64,000 nt of DNA. Origin: Pseudomonas sp. N3-W (GTDB lineage Bacteria; Pseudomonadota; Gammaproteobacteria; Pseudomonadales; Pseudomonadaceae). The notes under the pieces are model-generated. The model was not told the DNA's origin and did no database searches. It worked only from the letters and a program-made list of their open reading frames with translations. Numbering within the stretch: the stretch's first letter is position 1; each line of letters opens with the position of its first letter. The stretch is taken from the NCBI RefSeq assembly GCF_024970185.1, contig NZ_CP103965.1:1918001-1982000 (forward strand). The letters run 5' to 3'. Below, one piece after another: positions 46,155 to 54,179 of this stretch. The position numbers and the translations under genes were made by a program.

Positions 46155-46685
46155 ATGAAAGCCGCACTCGTCGAACTCATCAGCAAAATCAGCTCCGGGT
46201 GCATGGGCGAAGACGAAATCCTGAAAGTCGCCGACGAGGCCGCTCAGGCTTACGCCGACCCCGAGGCTTTTCTGACGGCCAACCCGGACATCCTCTACGA
46301 CGAGACTTTCCCGATCCCGTTGGGCGAGTGGGTAGTGGTGGGCAGTCTGCCGGAGACCGTGTTGTTCCAGGCCGACACCTATATGGACCTGTTCGCGCAG
46401 ATCGTCGCCTCCTTCGGCCCGGGCGTTGATTTCAATATCAAGCCCAAGCAACTGGCCAAGACCGAAGCCCTGACCGCGCTCAATCGCATCCAGGTGCAGA
46501 TGGGCAGCATGAACAAGGAAAACGGCGGCTACGTGCTGATGAACTTCAGCCAGTTGCTCGACGATGAGCTGCAAGTGGTACTGGTCTACGGCAACGACGT
46601 ACCGCGCGTGCTGGAGCTGTGCGCCGAGGTCGGCATCGCGGCGGTGCCGTCCCTGGAAGCGCTGAAAGTGGCGATCCACGTTTAA
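46155..46685 (+). CDS. Conserved hypothetical protein, 176 residues
   Basis: I do not recognise the family. The protein is acidic and soluble, starts MKAALVELISKISSGCMG, and has an N-terminal helical part (EDEILKVADEAAQAYAD) and a C-terminal half with alternating strands (LDDELQVVLVYGNDVPRV). No signal peptide or membrane helix. ATG 46155 with AGGA upstream is used; the open frame continues into the REPIN and is ignored there. It is followed 71 bases later by the small PLDc_N-type gene. Confidence 0.8.
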   Translation: MKAALVELISKISSGCMGEDEILKVADEAAQAYADPEAFLTANPDILYDETFPIPLGEWVVVGSLPETVLFQADTYMDLFAQIVASFGPGVDFNIKPKQLAKTEALTALNRIQVQMGSMNKENGGYVLMNFSQLLDDELQVVLVYGNDVPRVLELCAEVGIAAVPSLEALKVAIHV

Positions 46686-46756
46686 CGCAATAATACGGAA
46701 CCCTTGTCAGGGCCGACTATCCTAAGAGTGCATGCCACTATCTTGGGAGCGACACC

Positions 46757-46948
46757 ATGGGTTCCACGTTCAACGGCCTGATTGGCCTGATCATCCTTGC
46801 CCTGGACATCTGGGCAATCATCAACGTGCTGAAAAGTGGCGCCGAAACCGGGATGAAAATCCTCTGGGTGCTGTTGATCATCCTCCTGCCAGTGCTGGGC
46901 CTGATCATCTGGGCGATTGCCGGGCCACGGGGCAATGTGCGGATCTGA
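46757..46948 (+). CDS. Small membrane protein with PLDc_N-type domain
   Basis: A 63-residue protein with two hydrophobic helices (LIGLIILALDIWAIINVL and WVLLIILLPVLGLIIWAIAG) and the turn KSGAETGMKI. This is the pattern of the phospholipase D/cardiolipin synthase N-terminal domain found alone, for which no function is known. GGGAGC lies seven bases before the ATG. A REPIN follows. Confidence 0.82.
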   Translation: MGSTFNGLIGLIILALDIWAIINVLKSGAETGMKILWVLLIILLPVLGLIIWAIAGPRGNVRI

Positions 46949-46973
46949 TCCCTCACAAACAGCACAAAACCCC

Positions 46974-47062
46974 TGTGGGAGCGAGCCTGCTCGCGAAGGC
47001 GCCGGCACATTCGACACCAATGTGGCTGACAGACCGCTTTCGCGATCGGGCTCGCTCCCACA
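46974..47062. repeat. REPIN
   Basis: Inverted pair, GTGGGAGCGAGCCTGCTCGC and a slightly diverged partner containing TCGCGATCGGGCTCGC, upstream of speE. Confidence 0.88.
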
Positions 47063-47211
47063 AGGTGGATTGTGGCGGGCCGGCAACTGACGTTCGACCT
47101 GTCATGCTCCGCAACGTAGAATGCGCGCCATCCCGGCCAATCGAGCCGAGCGATTGACTATCATGGGCGGGTAACCGTCCGTTGCCAGCCGCATTCACCG
47201 GAGCACTTCCC

Positions 47212-48087
47212 ATGAGCACCACCAAGACCAGCGAATACCTGGAAACCCTCTACGAAGGCTACGGCCAGCGTTTTCGCATGGAAAAACTGCTGCACGAAGT
47301 GCGCACCGAACACCAGCACCTGGTGATTTTCGAAAACCCGCGCATGGGTCGGGTGATGGCGCTGGACGGTGTGATCCAGACCACCGAAGCCGACGAATTC
47401 ATCTACCACGAAATGCTCACTCACGTGCCGATCCTCGCCCATGGCAGTGCCAAGCGCGTGTTGATCATCGGCGGCGGTGACGGTGGCATGTTGCGTGAAG
47501 TGGCCAAGCACGGCAGCGTCGAGCACATCACCATGGTCGAGATCGACGGCACCGTGGTCGACATGTGCAAAGAATTCCTGCCAAACCACTCCAAGGGTGC
47601 ATATGACGATCCACGCCTGAACCTGGTGATCGATGACGGCATGCGTTTCGTCGCCACCACCACCGAAAAATTCGACGTGATCATCTCCGATTCCACCGAT
47701 CCGATCGGTCCGGGCGAAGTGCTGTTCTCCGAGAACTTCTACCAGGCCTGCCACCGCTGCCTGAACGAGGGCGGCATCCTGGTGACCCAGAACGGCACGC
47801 CATTCATGCAACTGGGCGAAGTGCAGACCACCGCTGGCCGCCTGCGCAGCCTGTTCCCGGACTGGCATTTCTATCAGGCTGCCGTGCCGACCTACATCGG
47901 CGGCGCGATGACCTTCGCCTGGGGTGCAACCAACACCGCCTATCGCAAACTGTCGCGTGAAACCCTGCAACAGCGTTTTGCCGGCAGCGGCATCGTCACC
48001 CGTTACTACAACCCGGAAATCCACATCGGCGCGTTCGCCATGCCGCAATACGTGCTGAACGCAATCAACAAGCCGAGTAACGACTAA
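47212..48087 (+). CDS. speE: Spermidine synthase
   Basis: A 291-residue aminopropyltransferase that makes spermidine from putrescine and decarboxylated SAM. Its by-product methylthioadenosine feeds the methionine salvage genes 5 kb upstream. Key motifs are [15 protein letters not shown] near residue 85 and [18 protein letters not shown] with the catalytic Asp near 160. I start at ATG 47212 ([13 protein letters not shown]), ten codons inside the longest frame. P. aeruginosa speE is also near mtnC, as I recall. Confidence 0.95.
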   Translation: MSTTKTSEYLETLYEGYGQRFRMEKLLHEVRTEHQHLVIFENPRMGRVMALDGVIQTTEADEFIYHEMLTHVPILAHGSAKRVLIIGGGDGGMLREVAKHGSVEHITMVEIDGTVVDMCKEFLPNHSKGAYDDPRLNLVIDDGMRFVATTTEKFDVIISDSTDPIGPGEVLFSENFYQACHRCLNEGGILVTQNGTPFMQLGEVQTTAGRLRSLFPDWHFYQAAVPTYIGGAMTFAWGATNTAYRKLSRETLQQRFAGSGIVTRYYNPEIHIGAFAMPQYVLNAINKPSND

Positions 48088-48113
48088 CAATCCCTGATTC
48101 AAACTCAATACCC

Positions 48114-48141
48114 TGTGGGAGCGAGCAAGCTCGCTCCCACA
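48114..48141. repeat. Collapsed REP hairpin
   Basis: A perfect 13-bp stem (TGTGGGAGCGAGC and its complement) with a 2-base loop just after speE: a REP pair reduced to its outer arms, probably acting as the 3' end of the speE message. Confidence 0.85.
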
Positions 48142-48253
48142 GGTGTTTTTCCATGTCTGAATGTCTGTACGCCGCAATCCGTTTGAACGATCAGTCAGGG
48201 CAAAAGTCCAGATAGATGTAAGCCCATTTGCGGGTTTGATCGAGGAGGCACTG

Positions 48254-48487
48254 ATGCAAAAGTGGAAAATCACTTTCCTGGATGATCATGGCGAAACCGT
48301 CAATGAAATCTTTGAGTGCGACGAGTGCCCGGATCACGAGCACGCCGCCAAACTCATCAAGGCCCGGTTTCTTCCTGTCGCTGCCGAACTGGATCTGAAT
48401 GATCTGGAAGGGCGAACGGATGATGCGAGCGTCAAAGACCTGAAAACCCAATACAGCATCCAGATCCTCGGCATTACTCCCATCTGA
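48254..48487 (+). CDS. Hypothetical protein, 77 residues
   Basis: A small acidic protein, MQKWKITFLDDHGETVNEI at the start, with ECDECPDHEHAAKLIKA in the middle and a strand-like end (YSIQILGITPI). The Cys-x2-Cys and His residues could bind a metal, but this is speculation. GAGGAGG lies five bases before the ATG, a very strong ribosome-binding site that supports a real gene. No family recognised. Confidence 0.78.
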   Translation: MQKWKITFLDDHGETVNEIFECDECPDHEHAAKLIKARFLPVAAELDLNDLEGRTDDASVKDLKTQYSIQILGITPI

Positions 48488-48699
48488 TCCATCATCTGTC
48501 ACATTTATAACCAGGCCTTGGCAGCAGCGCTTTATTGGCGCTACTCTGCAAACGAGATCAGCGAATGACTCGCTAAGGTCTGGTCTTGTCAGCTACATGC
48601 TTGCTTCCCACCGGCAACGTTGTTGCCGCGTCGCTCTCACCATTCGGTTGCGGGCGCTGGGATCGGAAAGTCTATCCATCAATTTGAGGGGGACGTTTC

Positions 48700-49047
48700 A
48701 TGAGCACAGCCTATCAAGAAGACATCAGCACCAGCGTGCTGCGCCGCATGAAAGAGGGCGGTTTCGATTTTTCCCGATTCCATCCCATCGAGTTCTACGC
48801 CATTTTCCCGGACGAGGAGCGGGCCCGCAGGGCGGCAGGTCATTACCGTTACCGTGGTGAATCATTGAATGCGCAAATCAGTGTGCGCGACGACGGCGCA
48901 TGGGCGCTCGAACTGAGCAAGGTCATGTACGCGACCTACGATGACATTGGCGATTTCGAGCAGGGTTTCGAGGCGGTGGTCGAGCCTCTGGGCGGCATCA
49001 TTGAAGGATGGGGCGTCAAGCAGGAGGTACGCGGGTTACTCGCCTAA
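48700..49047 (+). CDS. RraB-like regulator of RNase E
   Basis: A 115-residue protein of the RraB family (ribonuclease E inhibitor, PF06877). HPIEFYAIFPDEERARRAAG, then ISVRDDGAWALELSK and the C-terminal DFEQGFEAVVEPLGGIIEGW follow the family layout. RraB binds RNase E and changes which transcripts the degradosome cuts. TGAGGGGGA precedes the ATG. It is monocistronic, ended by a good terminator. Confidence 0.83.
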   Translation: MSTAYQEDISTSVLRRMKEGGFDFSRFHPIEFYAIFPDEERARRAAGHYRYRGESLNAQISVRDDGAWALELSKVMYATYDDIGDFEQGFEAVVEPLGGIIEGWGVKQEVRGLLA

Positions 49048-49066
49048 CGCTTCTGTAACACTCGGC

Positions 49067-49095
49067 AACGGCTGACCCATGGGTTGGCCGTTTTT
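49067..49095 (+). terminator. Terminator of rraB
   Basis: Stem AACGGCTGACCC with GGGTTGGCCGTT (two G-T pairs) and five T residues, 20 bases after the stop codon. Confidence 0.85.
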
Positions 49096-49144
49096 GTTGG
49101 TGGGTTTTAGAAAGGTCTTTTGATTCATAACGTTTCAAAAACCC

Positions 49145-49168
49145 AAAAAAAACCGCCTGAGCAGGCGG
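49145..49168 (-). terminator. Orphan minus-strand terminator
   Basis: Stem CCGCCT-GAGC-AGGCGG followed on the minus strand by eight T residues. No minus-strand gene ends here, so it may finish a small RNA that starts in the divergent region near 49340. Confidence 0.75.
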
Positions 49169-49313
49169 CCAAAGGGAAGTTCGAGAGGTTTTTCAGCAGA
49201 TGCGCCGATTATCCGCATCGCCGCCCGGGCAGTGAAATCAACTCTGACTATGCTGGTGATAGGCGCCACCATGCGTCGCAATGAAGCGGGGGCGATCAGG
49301 CTGGGGCATTTGC

Positions 49314-49330
49314 TGCACAGGATTGGTGCG
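49314..49330. promoter_or_regulatory. NtrC-type binding site
   Basis: TGCACAGGATTGGTGCG fits the classical dyad TGCAC-N7-GTGC seen before glnA. It is centred about 86 bases upstream of the predicted start of the ATP-grasp operon. Confidence 0.7.
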
Positions 49331-49350
49331 AAGGAACGCGGGCAATTATC

Positions 49351-49363
49351 CAACTGATTGATA
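49351..49363 (-). promoter_or_regulatory. IHF consensus site
   Basis: Minus strand TATCAATCAGTTG matches WATCAA-N4-TTR exactly. It lies between the NtrC-type dyad and the -24 element, where IHF bends DNA to bring the activator to sigma-54 polymerase. Confidence 0.65.
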
Positions 49364-49381
49364 TAAAAGCGTTTATGCCGA

Positions 49382-49396
49382 TGGCACGGGCCTTGC
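49382..49396 (+). promoter_or_regulatory. Sigma-54 promoter of the ATP-grasp/alpha-E/transglutaminase operon
   Basis: TGGCAC-GGGCC-TTGC is a perfect match to the -24 and -12 cores with correct spacing. The transcript should start near 49408, 23 bases before the start codon, and includes the AAGGAG ribosome-binding site. Confidence 0.8.
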
Positions 49397-49430
49397 GAAG
49401 CCTAGATGTCCGGGTGACAAGGAGTACGGC

Positions 49431-50840
49431 ATGATCCGCACCTATTTTGATGAGATGTACGATGCCGGTGGCCATGTCCGCCCGCATTATCGGGAGTTTG
49501 CCCGTTGGCTGGCCGAAACGCCTGACGAGCTTTTGGCACAACGGCGACGCGAGGCCGATCTGCTGTTCCATCGTGCCGGGATTACCTTCACACTTTATGG
49601 TGATGAGCAGGGGACAGAGCGCCTGATTCCTTTCGACACCATTCCCCGCAGCATCCCCGCCAGCGAATGGCGGATCGTCGAACGTGGCTGCATCCAGCGG
49701 GTCAAGGCGTTGAACATGTTCCTCGCCGACCTTTATCACGAGCAGCGCATCATCAAGGCCGGCATCATTCCGGCCGAGCAGGTGCTGGCCAACGAGCAAT
49801 ACCAGTTGGCGATGCAAGGGCTGGATCTGCACCGCGATATCTATTCGCACATTTCCGGCGTCGATCTGGTGCGCGATGGCGACGGCACGTACTACGTGCT
49901 TGAAGACAACCTGCGTACCCCCAGCGGCGTGAGCTACATGCTCGAAGACCGCAAGATGATGATGCGCCTGTTCCCCGAGTTGTTCGCCGCGCAGCGCATA
50001 GCCCCTATCGACCATTACCCGAACCTGTTACTCGACACCCTGAAAAGCTCCAGCCCGATCGACAACCCGAGCGTGGTAGTACTGACGCCGGGTCGCTTCA
50101 ACAGCGCGTTTTTCGAGCATGCGTTTCTGGCGCGTGAAATGGGCGTGGAACTGGTGGAAGGCGCGGACTTGTTCGTGCGCGACGACAAGGTGTTCATGCG
50201 CACCACAGACGGGCCGAAAGCCGTTGATGTGATCTACCGTCGCCTGGACGATGCGTTCCTTGATCCGCTGGCCTTCAACCCGGACTCGATGCTGGGCGTG
50301 CCCGGGCTGTTGTCGTCCTATCGCTCCGGCAACGTGGTGCTGGCCAATGCCATTGGCACCGGCGTTGCGGACGACAAGTCGGTGTACCCGTTCGTGACGG
50401 ACATGATCCGTTTTTACCTGGATGAAGAACCGATCCTGAAGAATGTGCCGACGTGGCAGTGTCGTAATCCCTCTGAACTGTCCCACGTGCTGGCCCACCT
50501 TCCAGAGCTGGTGGTCAAGGAAACCCAGGGCTCAGGCGGTTACGGAATGCTGGTGGGGCCGGCGGCGACGGCAGCGGAAATCGAGTCGTTCCGCGCACGA
50601 ATCAAAGCCAAGCCCCACGCGTATATCGCGCAACCGACGCTGTCGCTGTCGACCTGTCCGACCTTTGTCGAGAACGGTATTGCGCCACGCCACATCGACC
50701 TGCGTCCGTTTGTATTGTCTGGCCGCGAAACCCGGGTTGTGCCCGGCGGTTTAACCCGTGTAGCCCTGCGCGAAGGCTCTCTGGTGGTGAACTCATCCCA
50801 GGGCGGCGGAACCAAGGACACCTGGGTGGTCGAGGATTGA
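49431..50840 (+). CDS. Circularly permuted ATP-grasp protein
   Basis: A 469-residue member of the circularly permuted ATP-grasp type 2 family, predicted carboxylate-amine ligases. Segments typical of the family are YYVLEDNLRTPSGVSYMLE near residue 155, VVKETQGSGGYGMLVGP near 365 and PRHIDLRPFVLSG near 425. The substrate is unknown; family analyses propose peptide-like or amino acid ligation. First gene of a three-gene operon with the alpha-E and transglutaminase genes, under a predicted NtrC/sigma-54 promoter. Confidence 0.9.
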   Translation: MIRTYFDEMYDAGGHVRPHYREFARWLAETPDELLAQRRREADLLFHRAGITFTLYGDEQGTERLIPFDTIPRSIPASEWRIVERGCIQRVKALNMFLADLYHEQRIIKAGIIPAEQVLANEQYQLAMQGLDLHRDIYSHISGVDLVRDGDGTYYVLEDNLRTPSGVSYMLEDRKMMMRLFPELFAAQRIAPIDHYPNLLLDTLKSSSPIDNPSVVVLTPGRFNSAFFEHAFLAREMGVELVEGADLFVRDDKVFMRTTDGPKAVDVIYRRLDDAFLDPLAFNPDSMLGVPGLLSSYRSGNVVLANAIGTGVADDKSVYPFVTDMIRFYLDEEPILKNVPTWQCRNPSELSHVLAHLPELVVKETQGSGGYGMLVGPAATAAEIESFRARIKAKPHAYIAQPTLSLSTCPTFVENGIAPRHIDLRPFVLSGRETRVVPGGLTRVALREGSLVVNSSQGGGTKDTWVVED

Positions 50841-50852
50841 AGGAAGCTTGCC

Positions 50853-51803
50853 ATGCTAAGTAGAACTGCCTCGGATTTGTATTGGATGTCGCGTTACCTG
50901 GAGCGGGCGGAAAACCTCGCACGGATGCTCGACGTCAGTTATTCGCTGTCGCTGATGCCGCAAGACGGTCGTGGTGACGGTCTGCACGAACTGGCCATGC
51001 CGTTGCTGATTACCGGCACGCTGGATGATTATCTGGAGCGCCACGGCGAGTTGCATGCCGAACGGCTGCTGCATTTTTTTGCCCTGGATGCGGCCAACCC
51101 GGCGAGCATCTACAGCTGCCTGGGTTCGGCGCGGGCCAGTGCCCATGCAGTTCGTGGGCGAATCACCGCCGACATGTGGGAAAACATCAACGCCACCTGG
51201 CTGGAAATTCGCGGCATTGCCGAACAGGGCCTGAGTCGCTACGGCATGAGCCGTTTCTGCGAGTGGATCAAGGAGCGTTCGCACCTGTTTCGCGGCGCGT
51301 CCTACGGCACCATCATGCGTAACGATGCGTTCCGCTTCATTCGTCTGGGCACCTTTATCGAAAGGGCGGACAACACCTTGCGCCTGCTCGATGCCCGCTA
51401 CGAAATGGCCGGCGATCAGGCCGAAGCGGTCAGCGACGGCACGGCGCACGCGTATTACCAGTGGAGTGCACTGCTGCGCGCCTTGTCTTCGTTCGAGGCC
51501 TACACCGAGATTTACCGCGATGCGCCCGGTGCCCGGCATGTCGCCGAATTGCTGTTGTTGCGCGCCGACGTCCCGCGTTCCCTGCGGGCCTGTACCGAAG
51601 AAATCGACCAGATCCTCGCCAGCCTGCCGGGGGCCAATGGCCGTCCGGCGCAGCGTCTGGCGGCGGAAATGGACGCACGCCTGCGCTACACCGGCATCAA
51701 CGAAATTCTCGACGAAGGCCTGCACGCCTGGCTGACCGAGTTCATCCCGCTGGTGCGCCAGCTGGGCAACGCCATTCACAGTTCCTACCTGGAGGCTGCA
51801 TGA
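50853..51803 (+). CDS. Alpha-E domain protein
   Basis: A 316-residue all-helical protein of the alpha-E family, which is almost always encoded beside this type of ATP-grasp. It begins MLSRTASDLYWMSRYLERAE, and a second conserved segment is FIRLGTFIERADNTLRLLDARY. The biochemical role is unknown; it may be the partner or substrate-recognition subunit of the ligase. It starts 12 bases after the ATP-grasp stop and overlaps the transglutaminase start by four bases. Confidence 0.9.
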   Translation: MLSRTASDLYWMSRYLERAENLARMLDVSYSLSLMPQDGRGDGLHELAMPLLITGTLDDYLERHGELHAERLLHFFALDAANPASIYSCLGSARASAHAVRGRITADMWENINATWLEIRGIAEQGLSRYGMSRFCEWIKERSHLFRGASYGTIMRNDAFRFIRLGTFIERADNTLRLLDARYEMAGDQAEAVSDGTAHAYYQWSALLRALSSFEAYTEIYRDAPGARHVAELLLLRADVPRSLRACTEEIDQILASLPGANGRPAQRLAAEMDARLRYTGINEILDEGLHAWLTEFIPLVRQLGNAIHSSYLEAA

Positions 51804-52609
51804 GACTTTCCATTAGCCACGAAACCACCTATCACTACGAAGATCAGGTGCGGGCGAGCATCCAGTATCTGCGGCTGACCCCCCACGACAGCGAGCGCCA
51901 GCATGTGCTCAGTTGGCAGCTCGACCTGCCGCGCCCGGTGCGTGCACAACTCGATCCGTTCGGCAACATCCTGCATGTGCTGACCATGGACGAACCCCAT
52001 GAAGCGATCATCATCGGCGCCCGTGGCCAGGTCGATATCGACGAGTTGTCCGAGGCCGAACATGAAAGCCAGTCGGCGTTGCCGTTCCTGCGCTTTACGC
52101 GTCTGACCGAACCGGACGAAGCCTTGCGCGCGTTCGCGGAAAAGGAATGCAAAAAGCGCCGGGATCGCACGGCGCTGATTGATTTGATGCACGGCTTGAA
52201 CTCGCACATGACCTACACGCCGGGCTCCACCGAAGTGGACACCAGCGCCGCCCAGGCTTTTGCCGGACGTTCCGGTGTATGCCAGGACCACGCCCATGCG
52301 TTTCTCGCCTGCGCTCGCAGCCTGGGGATTCCGGCGCGGTATGTGTCGGGGTATTTGTATAGCGAGAACAGCGAGCATCTGGCCAGTCATGCCTGGGCGG
52401 AAGCCTGGCTGGATGACGCCTGGTACAGCTTCGATGTCACCAACGAACTGGCCCGACCCGAGCGCCACCTGAAGCTGGCAGTGGGCCTGGATTATCTGGA
52501 CGCCTGCCCGGTACGCGGCATGCGCCGGGGCGGTGGCAGTGAGCAGATGCATGCAAAGGTGTTCGTGTCGCCGATGCCTGCTCCGGTGATCTCGGTGCAA
52601 CAGCAGTAA
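51800..52609 (+). CDS. Transglutaminase-like cysteine protease-fold protein
   Basis: A 269-residue protein with an N-terminal beta domain (RLSISHETTYHYEDQVRAS) and a transglutaminase-like core. The catalytic triad is visible: Cys in GRSGVCQDHAHAF, His in ASHAWAEAW and Asp in SFDVTN. Bacterial members are thought to be peptidases or amide hydrolases. Here it could cut or recycle the product of the ATP-grasp ligase (inference). No Anbu proteasome-like gene, often found with this set, lies next to it. Confidence 0.9.
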   Translation: MRLSISHETTYHYEDQVRASIQYLRLTPHDSERQHVLSWQLDLPRPVRAQLDPFGNILHVLTMDEPHEAIIIGARGQVDIDELSEAEHESQSALPFLRFTRLTEPDEALRAFAEKECKKRRDRTALIDLMHGLNSHMTYTPGSTEVDTSAAQAFAGRSGVCQDHAHAFLACARSLGIPARYVSGYLYSENSEHLASHAWAEAWLDDAWYSFDVTNELARPERHLKLAVGLDYLDACPVRGMRRGGGSEQMHAKVFVSPMPAPVISVQQQ

Positions 52610-52621
52610 TCCGGGACACCG

Positions 52622-52715
52622 CTTCGTGAGCAGGCTCGCTCCCACATTGGGTCTTCATTGAACACAGGGTGTGTGTTCGACACCGAACCAATGTGGAAGC
52701 GGGCTTGCTCGCGAA
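52622..52715. repeat. REP pair and decayed copy
   Basis: TGAGCAGGCTCGCTCCCACA and an inverted GGAAGCGGGCTTGCTCGCG unit after the transglutaminase gene. A further fragment, ATCGCGAGCAGGGGCA, is at about 52758-52773. Confidence 0.82.
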
Positions 52716-52778
52716 AGCGGTATGTCAGTAAAAGCTGTACTGACTGAAAAGACGCCATCGCGAGCAGGGGCATTGTGG

Positions 52779-53600
52779 TCAGGGCTTAACTTTGCGCCCT
52801 GCCATATGCTTCAAATACCCCACCAGCATCTCCAGATCCCCATCCGGCAAGACCACCGCTGAAAACCCCGGCATCTTGGCCTGCGGCCACTGGCGCAAAC
52901 TCTGCGGGTCGCGAATGTAGCGCCTGAGGAAATCGGCCCCAAAGTACTCGGTCGGGTTATACGGGATATTCAAATCCGGCCCGAACTGCGCATCGCCCGC
53001 ACCATTGAGTCGATGGCACGCCAGGCAGTTTTTCTGAAATAACGCGAAGCCTTTGTTGATCGGATCGTCCCCCCTCAGGGCCGGGTCCGGCAGCAGCGCA
53101 GGAAAGCGTTCCGCCACCGGCGCCAGACGCTTGATGCTGGCAACTTCGAACGGCCATTGTTCAGGGCTGATATGGCCGGCCTGCGGATCGGTCCACACCA
53201 GGTAGAACGGCCCGGCACTGGGCTTGCCCTGCGACAGTGGCGGCCATGGGTTGGCCGGGTCCTCAATCGCCAGCCAGGCGCGAGCGCCCTTGGCATCAAG
53301 CAACGGCGCGGCCGACAACTCCGCCGCAAAACCGTCCAGTGCCACGGCCTGCAGGTGATCATCAGGCTTGATGCCCGTCAGCAACGCCGCCAATGGCACG
53401 GCGCGATAGCTCATGTCCCGTTTGTAGGAAACGTCGTCAGTGATGGTGATGGTCTGTACCAGAGGATGCTTGAGCAGCTCCTCGGTCTGCCAGGTGCGGC
53501 TGTTCGCGCCCAGCTCCAGGTTGAGCTGTGCGGCATGGAGGGGCATGCCGAACAGCAGGGCCCCAAGCACAATGAGCGTTTTCAAATGATCGCCGTCCAT
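52779..53600 (-). CDS. Periplasmic c-type cytochrome protein
   Basis: A 273-residue exported protein. A signal peptide (to LHA) is followed by a region of about 140 residues that resembles an oxidoreductase molybdopterin-type fold without cofactor Cys (YRAVPLAALLTGI), then a cytochrome c domain with haem motif CLACH near residue 192 and an axial Met in QAKMPGFSAVVL. It probably transfers electrons in the periplasm; partners are unknown. It is read leftwards, convergent with the transglutaminase operon. Confidence 0.83.
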   Translation of the reverse strand: MDGDHLKTLIVLGALLFGMPLHAAQLNLELGANSRTWQTEELLKHPLVQTITITDDVSYKRDMSYRAVPLAALLTGIKPDDHLQAVALDGFAAELSAAPLLDAKGARAWLAIEDPANPWPPLSQGKPSAGPFYLVWTDPQAGHISPEQWPFEVASIKRLAPVAERFPALLPDPALRGDDPINKGFALFQKNCLACHRLNGAGDAQFGPDLNIPYNPTEYFGADFLRRYIRDPQSLRQWPQAKMPGFSAVVLPDGDLEMLVGYLKHMAGRKVKP

Positions 53601-53695
53601 GTCGTGGAAGTACCAAAGGTTGGCACACCCACGTCAGGCCGGGTAGCAAGCCCGTCCTGTTTTTTTAAAGACGATGTAAATTCGTGGCGCTTGAA

Positions 53696-53791
53696 TCAGC
53701 CGATCACCTTGGTCAGGTTCGGCAAAATCAACAACAGCGTGGTGGCGAAAAGAATGAGACCTGCTTGACGTACTTTCGAATGTTTGAACAT
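53696..53791 (-). CDS. Very small membrane peptide, 31 residues
   Basis: The reverse strand encodes MFKHSKVRQAGLILFATT and then LLLILPNLTKVIG: a basic N terminus and one hydrophobic helix. AAAAGGCGG lies about six bases before the ATG. I know of no function. It may be co-transcribed with the cytochrome gene 95 bases downstream. The good ribosome-binding site and single-helix design argue for a real small protein. Confidence 0.55.
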   Translation of the reverse strand: MFKHSKVRQAGLILFATTLLLILPNLTKVIG

Positions 53792-54179
53792 GGCTGACCG
53801 CCTTTTTTGTTATTTCCTGATGCCTGCCTGCATTTCTCCATGACGGCAAGCGCATAACTTCCTGTAGTCCGAGTGCCCCGGCAAAACCCGACGACAACTT
53901 CGTACAGCTTCACATTAGGGCCCGCGGCGGGCTTGGCTTAGATCCATTTCGTATGTATATGTCATTAATCGTGATTAAAAAGGCATGAGGCTTATTGCCA
54001 GCTGCTTTGACGCCCGTTTGCTAGACAGCTTGCTGACCTGAAACGGTTAATCTGAGCGTTGACGACCGTCCGTCTGAGCGTGACCGTCAACGTCTGTGAG
54101 CACTGTGGTCATTGAATCCGTCGCCGCTCGGCTTAAGGTATGACTCTGCAATCACGCATCGCACAGGTTCGAGGACGTC
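53792..54179. other. Gene-free region upstream of the thiolase
   Basis: No gene is supported in these 388 bases. There is an inverted repeat CGTTGACG (54057-54064) / CGTCAACG (54085-54092) with further nested repeats, 87-122 bases before the thiolase start, possibly an operator. Confidence 0.6.

Larger units (their letters stand above)
49048..49430. other. Gene-free regulatory region between rraB and the ATP-grasp operon
   Basis: These 383 bases hold two terminators (one per strand), an NtrC-type dyad, an IHF site and a sigma-54 promoter, each listed separately. A 72-codon minus-strand frame here reads through the terminator stem and is not accepted as a gene. Confidence 0.8.

Noticed and set aside
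49135..49353. 72-codon minus-strand frame between rraB and the ATP-grasp gene
   Set aside because: It starts with TTG, reads through a terminator stem and T-run, and overlaps promoter elements.
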